A DNA stretch of 64,000 nucleotides. Source: Rana temporaria. Taxonomy: Eukaryota; Chordata; Amphibia; Anura; Ranidae. Made by a program: the position numbers and the translations under genes. The stretch lies in assembly GCF_905171775.1 (NCBI RefSeq), contig NC_053496.1, forward strand, positions 181,259,759 through 181,323,758, given 5' to 3'. A model generated the notes under the pieces. It was not told the DNA's origin and did no database searches. It saw nothing but the letters and a program-made list of their open reading frames with translations. This document shows, one piece after another, positions 1 to 9,361 of the stretch. The stretch's first letter is position 1; each line of letters opens with the position of its first letter.

Positions 1-612
1 AGGCTTGCTAAACATTTTCCAGTGGGAAAGGATCATGTAAATGGACCGCTGTACTCAATATTGAACCCTACGGACAAAGACTGGGAAGCCAATAAATTTC
101 ATGCGACTGTCAAGGCAGGTGTCTTAATACTTTTGGCAATATAGCGTATTCTCAAACCCTTGGACCAGGTTTTGGTGGTTCCGCTTGTCCATGCTGTAGA
201 TCAAAGCGGCCTGGAGAGCTAAAGGCTTGCTGAACGTTTTCCAGTGGGAAAGGATCTTGTGAATGGACCGCTGTACTCAATATTGAACCAGGTTTTGGTC
301 TTTCCCATGGGTTCCGCAATTACCACCCCAACTACCATGCTGTAGGTCAAAGAGACATGTGGACCTGGGAGAGCTAAAGGCTTGCTGAACGTTTTCCAGT
401 GGGAAAGGATCTTGTGAATGGACCGCTGTACTCAATATTGAACCAGGTTTTGGTCTTTCCCATGGGTTCCGCAATTACCACCGCAGTTACCATGCTGTGG
501 GTCAAAGAGACATGTGGACCTGGGGGAGCTAAAGGCTTGCTGAACGTTTTCCAGTGGGAAAGGATCTTGTGAATGGGCCGCTGTCGTTCTAAAAAGGAAC
601 TTTACCCAAAAC
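1..612. repeat. Tandem repeat, about 154-bp unit
   Basis: About three and a half copies of a unit containing GCTAAAGGCTTGCTGAACG, CCAGTGGGAAAGGATC and CCATGGGTTCCGCAATTACC recur near 1, 219, 374 and 527. The first part (about 45-150) is a decayed Tc1-type end (ACTCAATATTGAACCCTACG then ATACTTTTGG). The same unit recurs once near 3920-4050. No gene is seen; the short reading frames here are by-products of the repeat. Confidence 0.75.
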
Positions 613-760
613 AAGGGACTTTTTGTTCACAAACTTGGACTAAACAAGGCTTGGCGGAGCAAATTTTTGCTTTATCTTCGCCTTTGGAAGCCTGTTGCTA
701 TGCGTTTTGCTATCCTAAAACAAACACACAATTGTATGGCTACTTCAAGTCTAATCCTCA
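570..760. repeat. Dispersed repeat fragment
   Basis: The stretch beginning TTCTAAAAAGGAACTTTACC and running through GGCTTGGCGGAGCAAAT is repeated at about 4050-4130. It links the tandem repeat to the 3' UTR block of gene 1. No coding content is seen. Confidence 0.5.
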
Positions 761-926
761 CATTGGTTAACTACAAAAAAATATGTCAAAGTTACAATTA
801 TACATTGATTGGACCAATGAAAACCCATCTACTTCATACGAAGGAAAAACAATAAGGTACGGCATTCAAAAAAAAAAAAAAAGAAACGTCGTCGACGTAT
901 TGCCATACTTGCCCATTAAATTGGTT
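760..926 (-). other. Distal 3' UTR block, gene 1
   Basis: This contains the segment shared by all five units (ATTGGACCAATGAAA, then a run ending near TTCTATGGAGCCATGTGTGA). In the other genes the block lies far from the finger exon; here it directly abuts it, and the gene 1 reading frame ends inside it at 927-929. I see no clear AATAAA on the minus strand. Confidence 0.55.
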
Positions 927-2254
927 CTATGGAGCCATGTGTGAGTGTGGGATCAAGTCAGCACTACTTGAATAAGGACGCTCATCTGTGTGACCTTTCT
1001 GGTGTTTAAGAAAATTTCCTTTCTGTTTGAAACTTTTCCCGCACACCGAGCACGAGAAAGGACGATCGCCTATGTGACTTCTCTGGTGCCTAAGAAAATT
1101 TCCTCTTTGCTTAAAACGTTTCCCGCACTCCGAGCACGAGAAAGGATGCTCGCCTGTGTGACTTCTCTGGTGTATAAGAAGGCTTCCTTTCGTAGTGAAA
1201 CATTTCCCGCACTCTGAACAAGAAAAAGGACGCTCGCCCGTGTGAATCCTCTGGTGTTGAAGGAGGTCTCCTTTCGTGATGCAAGGTTTCCCGCACTCCG
1301 AACACGAAAAAGGACGCTCCCCTGTATGAATTCTCTGGTGCACAAGGAGGCTTCCAGTTGTAGTGAAACACTTTCCGCACTCCGAACACGAAAACGGACG
1401 CTCACCTGTGTGACTCCTCTGGTGTCGGTGGAGGTCAGCTTTCGCAGTGAAACATTTCCCGCACTCCGAACATGAAAAAGGACGCAGACCTGTGTGAGTT
1501 TTCTGGTGTTTAAGAAGGCTTTCTTTATCAGGGAAACCTTTCTCGCACTCTGGACACGAAAAGGGGCGTTCACCTGTGTGACGTCTCTGGTGTCTAATGA
1601 GGTTTCCGCTCGCAGTAAAACATTTCCCGCACGTTGAGCACGAATAAGGACGCTCGCCCGTATGACTTCTGTGGTGTTTAAGAAGGTCCGCTTTTGTAGT
1701 GAAGCATTTCCCGCACTCTGAACATGAAAAAGGACGCAGGCCCGTGTGAATTCTCTGGTGTGCAATAAGATTGCCCTTTTGAATGAAACTTTTCCCGCAC
1801 TCCGTACACGAAAAAGGACGCTCGCCTGTGTGAATTCTCCAGTGCATGAGGAGGTTTCCTTTCTCAGCGAAACATTTCCCGCACTCCGAACACGAGATAG
1901 GAAACTCACTCTTGTGAGTTTTTTGGTGTAAAAGAAGGTCTCGGTTTTCGGCGAAAGATTTCCCACACACTGAACAGGACAATAAATGCTGTCCTATCTG
2001 AACCCCTTCATGCCCTAACGAAGATTCCTTGGGATTAGACAGATCGGTCGATGCTCCTATAATCCCGGTGTACACATATATTTGTGGAATTACAGTATTC
2101 GGTTTATCAGAAGATCCCCCGGGATTAGAGAGATCCATCGATCTTTCCGGATGATAAGGTCTATTTTGAGTAGTGGTATTTCCTCCCGTATTATAATCTG
2201 GAGATACGATGAAATGTCCCTCAGAGATGGTCCGGTTCTGAGTGTAGTGTCCAT
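927..2254 (-). CDS. Terminal exon of gene 1: linker plus 12 C2H2 fingers
   Basis: The acceptor is CTTTCCAACAG at 2255-2265, and the exon opens in phase 1. The linker contains HYTQNRTISEGHFIVSPDYN, the same theme seen in all five genes, so the coding sequence extends past the first methionine at 2138. Twelve C2H2 units follow with HTGERPF-type linkers. Predicted base-contact residues (-1, 2, 3, 6) are: ERDL, EGNM, QGNA, TADK, AGNR, DESK, AADR, TGSV, TGDQ, TGSI, QGNR, QGNK. Finger 9 has Cys in place of the core Phe (GKPCITKG). After the last finger the frame reads SSSADLIPHSHMAP and stops; that tail derives from the shared 3' UTR block. Confidence 0.92.
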
Positions 2255-5200
2255 CTGTTGGAAAGCAATTTACAGTATTAACATTTTTTATAGGTACGTT
2301 TCATGCCTTAAATTAACGCGTCATATATATTGGTACAGCGATTAAAAGTTTCCCAAAGCCCTGGCAGAAAAAAACTGGGAACAGTTACAACGCTAAACTA
2401 TGAAAACCACCCAGATCAATGATACAAGACACCCCAACCACACTGAGTAATAGTGTTTCTACACCGATGACATGTGTTACTGTGATAATGGAGATAGACC
2501 TTGTGACGGGAGGGCCCTTGGAAACCCAGAATCCCTTGGAAAGTATGGCATACCCTTGTTACCCCCCCCCCCCCCCCCCCCAATGCACCTCTTATATCTA
2601 AGTCACCCTGTGCCTAGGGTGAGCAAGAAAATAATAAAATCCGGGCGTCCAGTCGCAATTGCGACAAGAAATTGTGTCCTGGCGCCTGGGGAAGCTTAGG
2701 CCTGCAGAAGGCCGCAAAGCCACGGCCTCAATTACCGGCCGGCGCGGGTAAATCTCCATAGGCGACGTTTAAAAAATTCTACAGGTTGCATGTTTTGAGT
2801 TAGAGAGGAGGTCTAGGGCTAGAATTATTGGTCTCGCTCTTACGATTGCGGCGATACCTCATATGTGTGGTTTGAATACCGTTTATATATGCGGGCGCTA
2901 CTCACGTATGCGTTCGCTTCTGCGCGCGAGCTTGGCAGGACGGGGTGCGTTTTGTGGCTCCTAACTTTTTTAGCTGGCTCCTAGATTCCTAGCAAATTTG
3001 TCAAACCCTGCATTAACAATATCTCTCAAGAAATACGAAGATTTTATCCCCTGTACACTGTGAGGGCTATGACCAGGAAGTACAACTCCTAATATGGGCA
3101 TTCTAGGACGTTCAATGTAAGAGTCATTAGATCCCCATTGTTGTTTTAATTAACTCTGATATTGTGTGAAGAAGTTCTGTGTTGATTTGTGATAATGTTG
3201 ATTGTGCCTTCTGAGCTACAAGACTGCAAGTCTGGCCTAAAGGTCCTGTCTCTGAGTCATCTAGGCCAGTGTTTCTCAACTCCAGTCCTCAAGGCGCCCC
3301 AACAGGTCTTGTTTTCAGGCTTTCCATTATTTTGCACAGGTGATTTGATCATTTTCACTGCCTTAGTAATTACCACAGCTTTTTCATTGGAGGGAAATCC
3401 TGAAAACATGACCTGTTGGGGTGCCTTGAGGACTGGAGTTAAGAAACCCTGATCTAGGCTGTCAAAAGGGATTAGTTAATGAGCTCATGTTAATTAGGTT
3501 TCTGGTCACAGGTGTATTTCCAGAGTAATATGAGCATATGCACCTCCTCTTTTGACTGTGTATAAAACTTGTATTGCTTTCAATAAAGATTCATTCCTAC
3601 TTGACCCTCAAGACGGAGCTTCGTCTCGTATTTGGGGAGAATAAATCGTATGGGTTTCTTGTTCGGCTGGTTGGCGTGTTCGGTAGCTGTCTTTGTGTTC
3701 GGGAATGGAATGTCCTAAACGACTTTAACCCCTTTCATGCTCGGGGTATCGTTATAGACCTTCCTCCACATAATTTCTAGGAAGCATACTGAAGATGGAC
3801 CTTTTACGTGTTGTACAGAATACTCAATATTGAACCCTACGGACTAAGACTGGGATGCTATTAAAGTTCATACGCCCCAATACTTTTGGCAGTATAGCCG
3901 TATTCTCAAACCCATGGACCAGGTTTTGGTCTTTCCCACAGGTTCCATAATTACCACCGCTGGTCCATGCTGTAGGTCAAAAACCTGAAGAGCTAAAGGC
4001 TTGCTGAACGTTTTCCACTAGGGAAAGGATCTTGTGAATGGAACGCTGTCATTCTAAAAAGGAACTTTACCCAAAACAAGGGACTTTTGTTCACAACCTG
4101 GACTAAATAAGGCTTGGCGGAGCAAATGTTTCTCAGAAAATGTTGGCTGACGCGTTTCGAAGGGATACCTTCTTCCTCAGAGCCTACATCCCTTCCAAAT
4201 GCGTCAGCCAGCAGTGGTCCTGATGTTCTCTTCTCTGTCATCTGGAGACTGTAGCACCTAGACCTATTGCCACCATTTGAAGGCTTTTTCAAAGCGGGTT
4301 TTCTTTTTTACATATTGGTGAGTAGTTTTTTTTATCTGTTTTTATAATTACATTTACTAAGGATAATGCAACAAGGCTGGTGCGCCCTCTTTTTTTCTAT
4401 TCCTTTCCTGCTAGGATACCCCTATCCTGGAGGGAAGCAAGGCCCGAGAAATGATCATTTTGAAAACTTGTGCGCAAGAGTATTTGTTTGTTTGCTGCTT
4501 GCAAGAATTATGGTGGACAGTATATTCTCCTCAGGAATGGATATAGAACATATATGAGATGTCCCGTACCTCTACCTCATTTGTTGACGTTATATTAAGG
4601 AATGAAGATGAACCTTTCATATGGTGGACAGTATCTTCTCCTCATTTGTAGGGAACATGACATTATATTAAGGAATGAAGATGAACCTTTCATATGGTGT
4701 ACAGTATCTCCTCCTCAGGCCCCCGTACACACGAGAGGATCGATCCGCTGGAATTTATCCGCGGACCGGTTTCAGCGGATAGATCCGCTGGTGTGTACGA
4801 TCCAGCGGATATTTATCCGGGCGATGGATTTCCAGCGGATCAAAATTTCTTAGCATGCTAAGAAATCTATCCGCTGGAATCCAGTCCAGCGGATTGATCC
4901 GCTGGTCTGTACAGACTCAGCAGATCAATCCGTCCGATTCCCTCCCTCGCATGCGTCGTAATGATTCGACGCATGCGTGGAAGTCCTTATATTACAGCGT
5001 CGCCGCGTCATCATCGCGGCGACGGCGCGACACGTCACCGCGGAGGGAATTCCGCTGGGATTTTGATCTGATGGTTAGTACAACCATCAGATCAAAATCC
5101 GCCAGAGGATTTATCCGAGGACCCTCTTGTGTGTACTAGGCCTCAGTCCTTGGGAAAATGATATTCTTTTAACCTCTTGACCACTGGGCACTTAAACCCC

Positions 5201-8200
5201 CTTCCTGACCAGACCAATTTTCAGCTTTCGGTGCTCTCACAATTTGAATGACAATTACTCCGTCATACAACATTGTACCCATTTGAAATTTTTGTCCTTT
5301 TTTTCACACAAATAGAGCTTTCTTTTGGTGGTATTAGATCACCTCTGGGTTTTTTATTTTTTGCGCTATAAAAGAAAAACGACCGAAAATTCTGTAAAAA
5401 AAAAAAATAATAACTTGTTTCTGTCATATTCGCAGGTTATTTCTCACACACAGCATATGCATACCACGAATGACACCCCAAAACACATTCTGCTATTCCT
5501 CCCGAGTATGGCGATACCCCATGTGTGCAACTTTTACACAGCGTGGCCACATACAGAGGCCCAACATGCAGGGAGCGCCATCAGGCGTTCTGGAGCACCC
5601 AGACCAATTCTGACATTTCTCTCCTACATGGAAAAATCACAATTTATTTGCTAGAAAATTACATAGAACCCCAAAACATTATATATGTGGAGTATTGGGG
5701 TATTGCGGAGTATTTGGGTATTGCAGAGTATTGGGGTATTGGGGGTATTGCAGAGTATTGGGGTATTGCGGAGTATTTGGGTATTGGGGGTATTGCAGAG
5801 TATTGGGGTATTGCAGAGTATCGCGCAGGGTATTGGGGTATTGCAGAGTATTGCGCAGGGTATTGGGGTATTGCAGAGTATCGGGGTATTGCAGAGTATG
5901 GGGTATTGCAGAGTATCGGGGTATTGCAGAGTATCGGGGTATTGCAGAGTAACGGGGTATTGCAGAGTAACGGGGTATTGCAGAGTAACGGGGTATGGCA
6001 GAGTAACGGGGTATGGCAGAGTAACGGGGTATGGCAGAGTAACGGGGTATGGCAGAGTAACGGGGTATGGCAGAGTAACGGGGTATGGCAGAGTATGGGG
6101 TATGGCAGAGTATGGGGTATGGCAGAGTATTGCGCAGGGAGGGATGGCAGAGTATGGGGTATGGCAGAGTATTGCGCAGGGAGGGATGGCAGAGTATGGG
6201 GTATGGCAGAGTATTGCGCAGGGAGGGATGGCAGAGTATGGGGTATGGCAGAGTATTGCGCAGGGAGGGATGGCAGAGTATGGGGTATGGCAGAGTATTG
6301 CGCAGGGAGGGATGGCAGAGTATGGGGTATGGCAGAGTATTGCGCAGGGAGGGATGGCAGAGTATGGGGTATGGCAGAGTATTGCGCAGGGAGGGATGGC
6401 AGAGTATGGGGTATGGCAGAGTATTGCGCAGGGAGGGATGGCAGAGTATGGTGTATGGCAGAGTATTGCGCAGGGAGGGATGGCAGAGTATTGATGGTAC
6501 TGCAGAGTATTGCGCAGGGAGGGATGGCAGAGTATGGGGTATTGCAGAGTATTGATGGTACTGCAGAGTATTGCGCAGGGAGGGATGGCAGAGTATGGGG
6601 TATTGCAGAGTATTGATGGTACTGCAGAGTATTGCACAGGGAGGGATGGCTGGATCTGTGACTGCAGTTGTCACAGATCCAGCCCACAGCAGCTGCTGAC
6701 ACCCCGCGCTCCCCCCCCCCCTCCTCTCCTCTCCTCTCCTCTCCTCTCGCACTGTACCGAACGGTACAGAGAGGAGAGGGAGGAACCGGCGTCATCAAAT
6801 GACGCCGGTTTGTTTACAAGTGATCGCTCCGTCATTTGACGGAGCGATCACGTGGTAAACAGCCGCGATTCGCGGCAATTTACCGTGATCCGTGATGCGC
6901 CGGGTCTTCTAGACCCGGCGAGCACGGACACTTCCGCGAGCGCGCCCCAGGGGACGCGCAAACGCGGAAGTGCACGAGGACGTCCCAGGGACGTCCTGTC
7001 ACAGTAACTCGACCGCGCTGTAGCAGTATTTTTGCTATAGCGCGGTCGGCAAGAGGTTAAAGAATGGATATAGAACATTTATGTGATGTCCCGTACCTCT
7101 ACCTCATTTGTTGACATTATTGTGAGGAATGGAGAAGGACCTTTCATATAGTGTACAGTATCTCCTCCTCATTTGTTGGGAACATGACATTATATTGAGG
7201 AACGGAGATGGACCTTTCATATGCTGTACAGTATCTCCTCCTCATTTGTTGGGAACATGACGTTATATTGAGGGATAGAGATGGACCTTTCATATGGTGT
7301 ACAGTATCTCCTCCTCATTTGTTGGGAACATGACGTTATATTGAGGAATGGAGATGGACCTTCCATATGGTGGACAGTATCTTCTCCTCAGTCCTTGGGA
7401 AAATTATGTTCTTTTCAGAAATGGATATAGAACATTTATGTGATGTCCCGTACCTCTGCCTCATTTGTTGACATTATATTGAGGAATGGAGATGGACCTT
7501 TCATATGGAGTACAAGATCTCCTCCTCATTTGTTGGGAACATGACGTTATATTGCGGAATGGAGATTGACCTTTTATATTTTTGATTCGTCACTTGCTAA
7601 TAATAACATAAATATAAGCTGTTTCAGCATTTAGTGTTTATTACTTACCTGTGTCTATTAGTAGAGAAGATTCCTCCTGTTTAATTTTCATAATCATCTC
7701 CCCCTCCTCCATAGACTTCTGATCTCCACTCACCAATGTCTTTTCTTCTTCCTCTTTAACCTCAACTTTGATGTCTTTCAGTTCCTCATCCTAAACCCCA
7801 AAGATGACAGAACACAGAGATTACTCAGAAGAATGTTATCTCATAGCTTAGAATACATTTTTAGGCCTCAAGGTCAGTCCCACCTACCTGATGATGGTGA
7901 GGGATGGTGTGATCTTCCTGTGTGGCATCCCGGGAATACAGAGGACGGGGACATCTCTCTGGTGGGTTTCTGTAGCTGGATGACTCCAACATATTGTCCT
8001 GGTGCAGATCTTTTGGAAATTCTGACTCCATCATCTCATCCTCATCATCCGTCTCTTCTTTATACTCTTCTTTAATCTCAACTTTAGCATCTCTAATGTT
8101 TTCACTCTGAATATATATAATAAAAATTGCATTAATTGTAACAATGCAGATAATGTACAGATCCTTATGGTACTATCAGTGATTGTTCCTCATCTACCTG

Positions 8201-9361
8201 ATGATGGTGAGGGATGGTGTGACCTTCCTGTGTGGAATCCCGGGAATACAGAGGACGGGGACATCTCTCTGGTGGGTTCCCATTACTGGATCCATCTGTA
8301 GGAAACACACACACTGACTGAATACATTGTTTCTATGTGTTTATCACATGATGGGGGATCTAGGTGGACCCTCCGTACTGCTCTCTCCTTTACAATAAAG
8401 TCTCCTCTTACCCGGTGATGTGAGGGGCGGCTGATTGTCCATCATGACGTCCTTGTAGAGATCCTTGTGTCCTTCTAAATACTCCCACTCCTCCATGGAG
8501 AAATAGACAGTGACATCCTGACACCTTATAGGAACCTGACACACACAATGATACAGTCACCATCCAGACACACCCCTTGTCTGTTACTGGATAATGTCCC
8601 AGAATTCCCGGCACCGCTCACCTCTCCTGTCAACAGTTCAGTGATCTTGTTGGTGACTTCTAGAATCTTCTTCTCTTTTCTCTCTGTTCTCTGACAGTGA
8701 GGTGGAGGCACTGTGATGGGTGACGTTCCGTGAAGATGGCTGCTGGGTGTTGAAGGTTCTCCAGGTGTTTTCTTCACTACTTCATATTCCTGTACAAAGC
8801 GGAAAGTAACATTAATCTCTACAGAATTTCCAGAATCCTCCTCACCTCTCCGGTCAGGTCTGTGTTTTATTATTAGAGATAAGAGTGATGTCATGTGACC
8901 TCCCAGAATCCTCCTCACCTCTCCTGTCAGGTCTGTTTTTTATTATTAGAGATAAGAGTGATGTCATGTGACCTCCCAGAATCCTCCTCACCTCTCCGGT
9001 CAGGTCTGTGTTTTATTAATAGAGATAAGAGTGATGTCATGTGACCTCCCAGAATCCTCCTCACCTCTCCTGTCAGTTCTGTGTTTTATTAATAGAGATA
9101 AGAGTGATGTCATGTGACCTCCCAGAATCCTCCTCACCTCTCCGGTCAGGTCTGTGTTTTATTAATAGAGATAAGAGTGATGTCATGTGACCTCCCAGAA
9201 TCCTCCTCACCTCTCCGGTCAGGCCTGTGTTTTATTAATAGAGATAAGAGTGATGTCATGTGACCTCCCAGAATCCTCCTCACCTCTCCGGTCAGCAGGT
9301 AGATGATCTCCAGGGTGAGGTTTAATATCCTCTCAGTCATGTGACTTTGGTCCCTGTCCAT
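927..9361 (-). CDS. KRAB-like C2H2 zinc-finger protein, unit 1 (gene model)
   Basis: Predicted nuclear DNA-binding regulator. The join in transcript order is 9361-9284, 8789-8622, 8535-8412, 8295-8198, 8106-7888, 7790-7649, 2254-927. It gives 2157 nt, or 718 aa plus stop, and every junction is GT-AG with agreeing phase. Order of parts: exon A and B helical boxes (about 1-82), KRAB-like A box (83-123), P module, a fused acidic+P module found only in this copy, an acidic exon, a linker, and 12 C2H2 fingers. The last intron, of about 5.4 kb, holds an LTR, a Harbinger-like MITE and a TTAA-flanked element. The family is that of the Xenopus oocyte/gastrula zinc-finger proteins (from memory). KRAB proteins of mammals recruit TRIM28; whether this A-box-only form does is unknown. 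Paralogous to the four genes upstream. Confidence 0.82.
2502..3756 (+). mobile_element. Solo LTR-type element, interrupted
   Basis: It begins TGTGACGGG and ends CGTTATA, flanked by the 5-bp duplication GACCT (2497-2501 and 3757-3761). It shares its start and its 3' part (TTCGGTAGCTG, GGGAATGGAATGTCC) with the LTR copies at 59085-60578. A TATAAA and an AATAAA occur near 3560-3590, as expected for an LTR. It carries a hAT MITE at 3267-3451 and an unrelated insert at about 2630-3010. No retroviral genes are present. It sits in the last intron of gene 1, opposite to the gene. Confidence 0.75.
3267..3451. mobile_element. hAT-type MITE, 185 bp
   Basis: The terminal inverted repeats are CAGTGTTTCTCAACTCCAG and its near-complement ending AAACCCTG. 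They are flanked by a perfect 8-bp duplication ATCTAGGC at 3259-3266 and 3452-3459, diagnostic of hAT. It is non-coding and nested inside the LTR. Confidence 0.9.
3780..4340. repeat. Mosaic of dispersed repeats
   Basis: This includes a Tc1 end fragment (about 3820-3905), one copy of the 154-bp repeat seen at the window start (about 3920-4050), the TTCTAAAAAGGAACTTTACC repeat, and a SINE-like stretch with GACGCGTTTCGAAGG (about 4130-4300). No gene is seen. Confidence 0.55.
4500..4717. repeat. Fragments of the intronic 73-bp repeat
   Basis: This holds degenerate copies of the repeat containing GACCTTTCATATGGTG, ACAGTATCTCCTCCTC and TTGTTGGGAACATGAC. The same family is found at 7105-7560, 17830-18185 and 46040-46930, always in the intron upstream of a finger exon. 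Confidence 0.7.
4718..5142. mobile_element. Harbinger-like MITE, 425 bp
   Basis: The ends are GGCCCCCGTACACACGAGAG and CTTGTGTGTACTAGGCC, which are inverted. They are flanked by a 3-bp TCA duplication (4715-4717, 5143-5145). The interior is a set of palindromes with repeated CAGCGGAT. A 3-bp duplication fits the PIF/Harbinger class, but assignment by ends alone is inference. Confidence 0.72.
5690..6645. repeat. Minisatellite: 16-18 bp units grading into a 42-bp unit
   Basis: It begins as GGGTATTGCAGAGTAT-type units, moves to 18-bp units ending GGCAGAGTAAC, and then to about nine copies of a 42-bp unit built around GGGATGGCAGAGTATGGGG and TATTGCGCAGG. Because 18 and 42 are multiples of three, several frames stay open on both strands (up to 379 codons). 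They are composition artefacts, not genes. Confidence 0.9.
6645..7050. other. Chain of hairpins in the right arm of the TTAA element
   Basis: Consecutive inverted repeats include GGCTGGATCTGTGAC with its complement (6646-6684), AACCGGCGTCAT (about 6783-6809), GTGATCGCTCCGTCA (about 6820-6851), CCGGGTCT (about 6899-6918), GGACGTCC (about 6979-6997) and CGCGCTGTAGCA (about 7014-7046). A CT run lies at 6710-6750. Confidence 0.75.
7075..7565. repeat. Intronic 73-bp repeat array, gene 1
   Basis: About six imperfect copies of a 73-bp unit containing TTGTTGGGAACATGACGTTA, TTGAGGAATGGAGATGG and GTACAGTATCTCC. The array is in the last intron, just downstream of the acidic exon in transcript direction. 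It is distinct from the 73-bp donor-copying repeat at 8837-9283. Confidence 0.85.
7649..7790 (-). CDS. Gene 1 acidic exon
   Basis: 142 bp, phase 0 to 1; acceptor GGGTTTAG, donor G|GTAAGT. It encodes DEELKDIKVEVKEEEE and later KIKQEESSLLIDT. IKVE, VKEE and IKQE fit the psi-K-x-E SUMO consensus in an acidic setting. It joins directly to the finger exon. Confidence 0.88.
7888..8106 (-). CDS. Gene 1 fused acidic+P exon
   Basis: 219 bp (73 codons), phase 0 to 0, with acceptor TTCAG and donor CAG|GTAGGT. The first half (NIRDAKVEIKEEYKEE, then TDDEDEMMESEF) is acidic; the second half repeats the P module (NPPERCPRPLYSRD, ending TIPHHHQ). No other unit in the window has it, so it looks like a local duplication that merged two exon modules. 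Confidence 0.85.
8198..8295 (-). CDS. Gene 1 P exon
   Basis: 98 bp, phase 1 to 0; acceptor TTTCCTACAG, donor CAG|GTAGAT. It encodes GSSNGNPPERCPRPLYSRD and ends PHHHQ. Function unknown; the motif recurs between KRAB and the acidic exon in genes 1-4. Confidence 0.88.
8412..8535 (-). CDS. Gene 1 KRAB-like A-box exon
   Basis: 124 bp, phase 0 to 1; acceptor GTGTCAG, donor CCGG|GTAAGAGG. It encodes QDVTVYFSMEEWEYLEGHK and then DLYKDVMMDN. It keeps the KRAB A-box hallmarks (DV, F, EEW, LY, DVM-x-N); there is no B box. KRAB A boxes recruit TRIM28-based silencing in mammals. Confidence 0.93.
8622..8789 (-). CDS. Gene 1 exon B (helical box)
   Basis: 168 bp (56 codons), phase 0 to 0. It encodes EYEVVKKTPGEPSTPSS, a Pro-rich stretch, and KKILEVTNKITELLTGE. 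The C-terminal motif resembles the one in exon A. It likely corresponds to the finger-associated boxes described for Xenopus zinc-finger cDNAs (from memory). Confidence 0.85.
8837..9283 (-). repeat. 73-bp donor-copying minisatellite, gene 1
   Basis: Unit starts fall at 8837, 8910, 8983, 9056, 9129, 9202 and 9275: six 73-bp steps leading into exon A. On the minus strand each unit carries GACCGGAGAG|GTGAGGAGG (the exon A donor), GTCACATGACATCAC, and ATTAATAAAACACAG with an AATAAA. Confidence 0.95.

Larger units (their letters stand above)
5169..7060. mobile_element. TTAA-flanked DNA transposon (piggyBac or Kolobok type), non-autonomous
   Basis: TTAA lies at both ends (5169-5172, 7057-7060), with inverted termini TTAACCTCTTGACC and GGTCGGCAAGAGGTTAA. 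The left arm resembles the element at 30646-31588 (AATAGAGCTTTCTTTTGGTG). The interior is a minisatellite of about 950 bp, and the right arm is a chain of hairpins. No transposase is present. TTAA targets are used by both piggyBac and Kolobok elements, so the superfamily is left open. Confidence 0.82.

Noticed and set aside
1070..1966. Frames of 90-300 codons overlapping the finger exons, such as RSAGNVSLRKET repeats
   Set aside because: They are frame-shifted shadows of the 84-bp finger repeat.
927..2138. Finger genes as single-exon genes starting at the first Met or TTG in the finger exon
   Set aside because: In all five units the frame is open upstream to a conserved acceptor, and a phase-matched set of upstream exons with an ATG exists.
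5651..6798. Long open frames on both strands (up to 379 codons)
   Set aside because: They lie in a minisatellite whose 18- and 42-bp units are multiples of three, so several frames stay open together. The translations are short repeats such as CNTPYSAIP.
8408..8614. Frame at the B-KRAB intron reading CLFLHGGVGVFRRTQGS
   Set aside because: It is the wrong frame of the KRAB exon; the KRAB frame gives FSMEEWEYLEGHKDLY.
8837..9283. Exon-like frames GEVRRILGGHMTSLLSLL in the 73-bp arrays
   Set aside because: 73 is not a multiple of three, so frames change each unit, and there is no consistent acceptor-donor pair for a real exon of that size.
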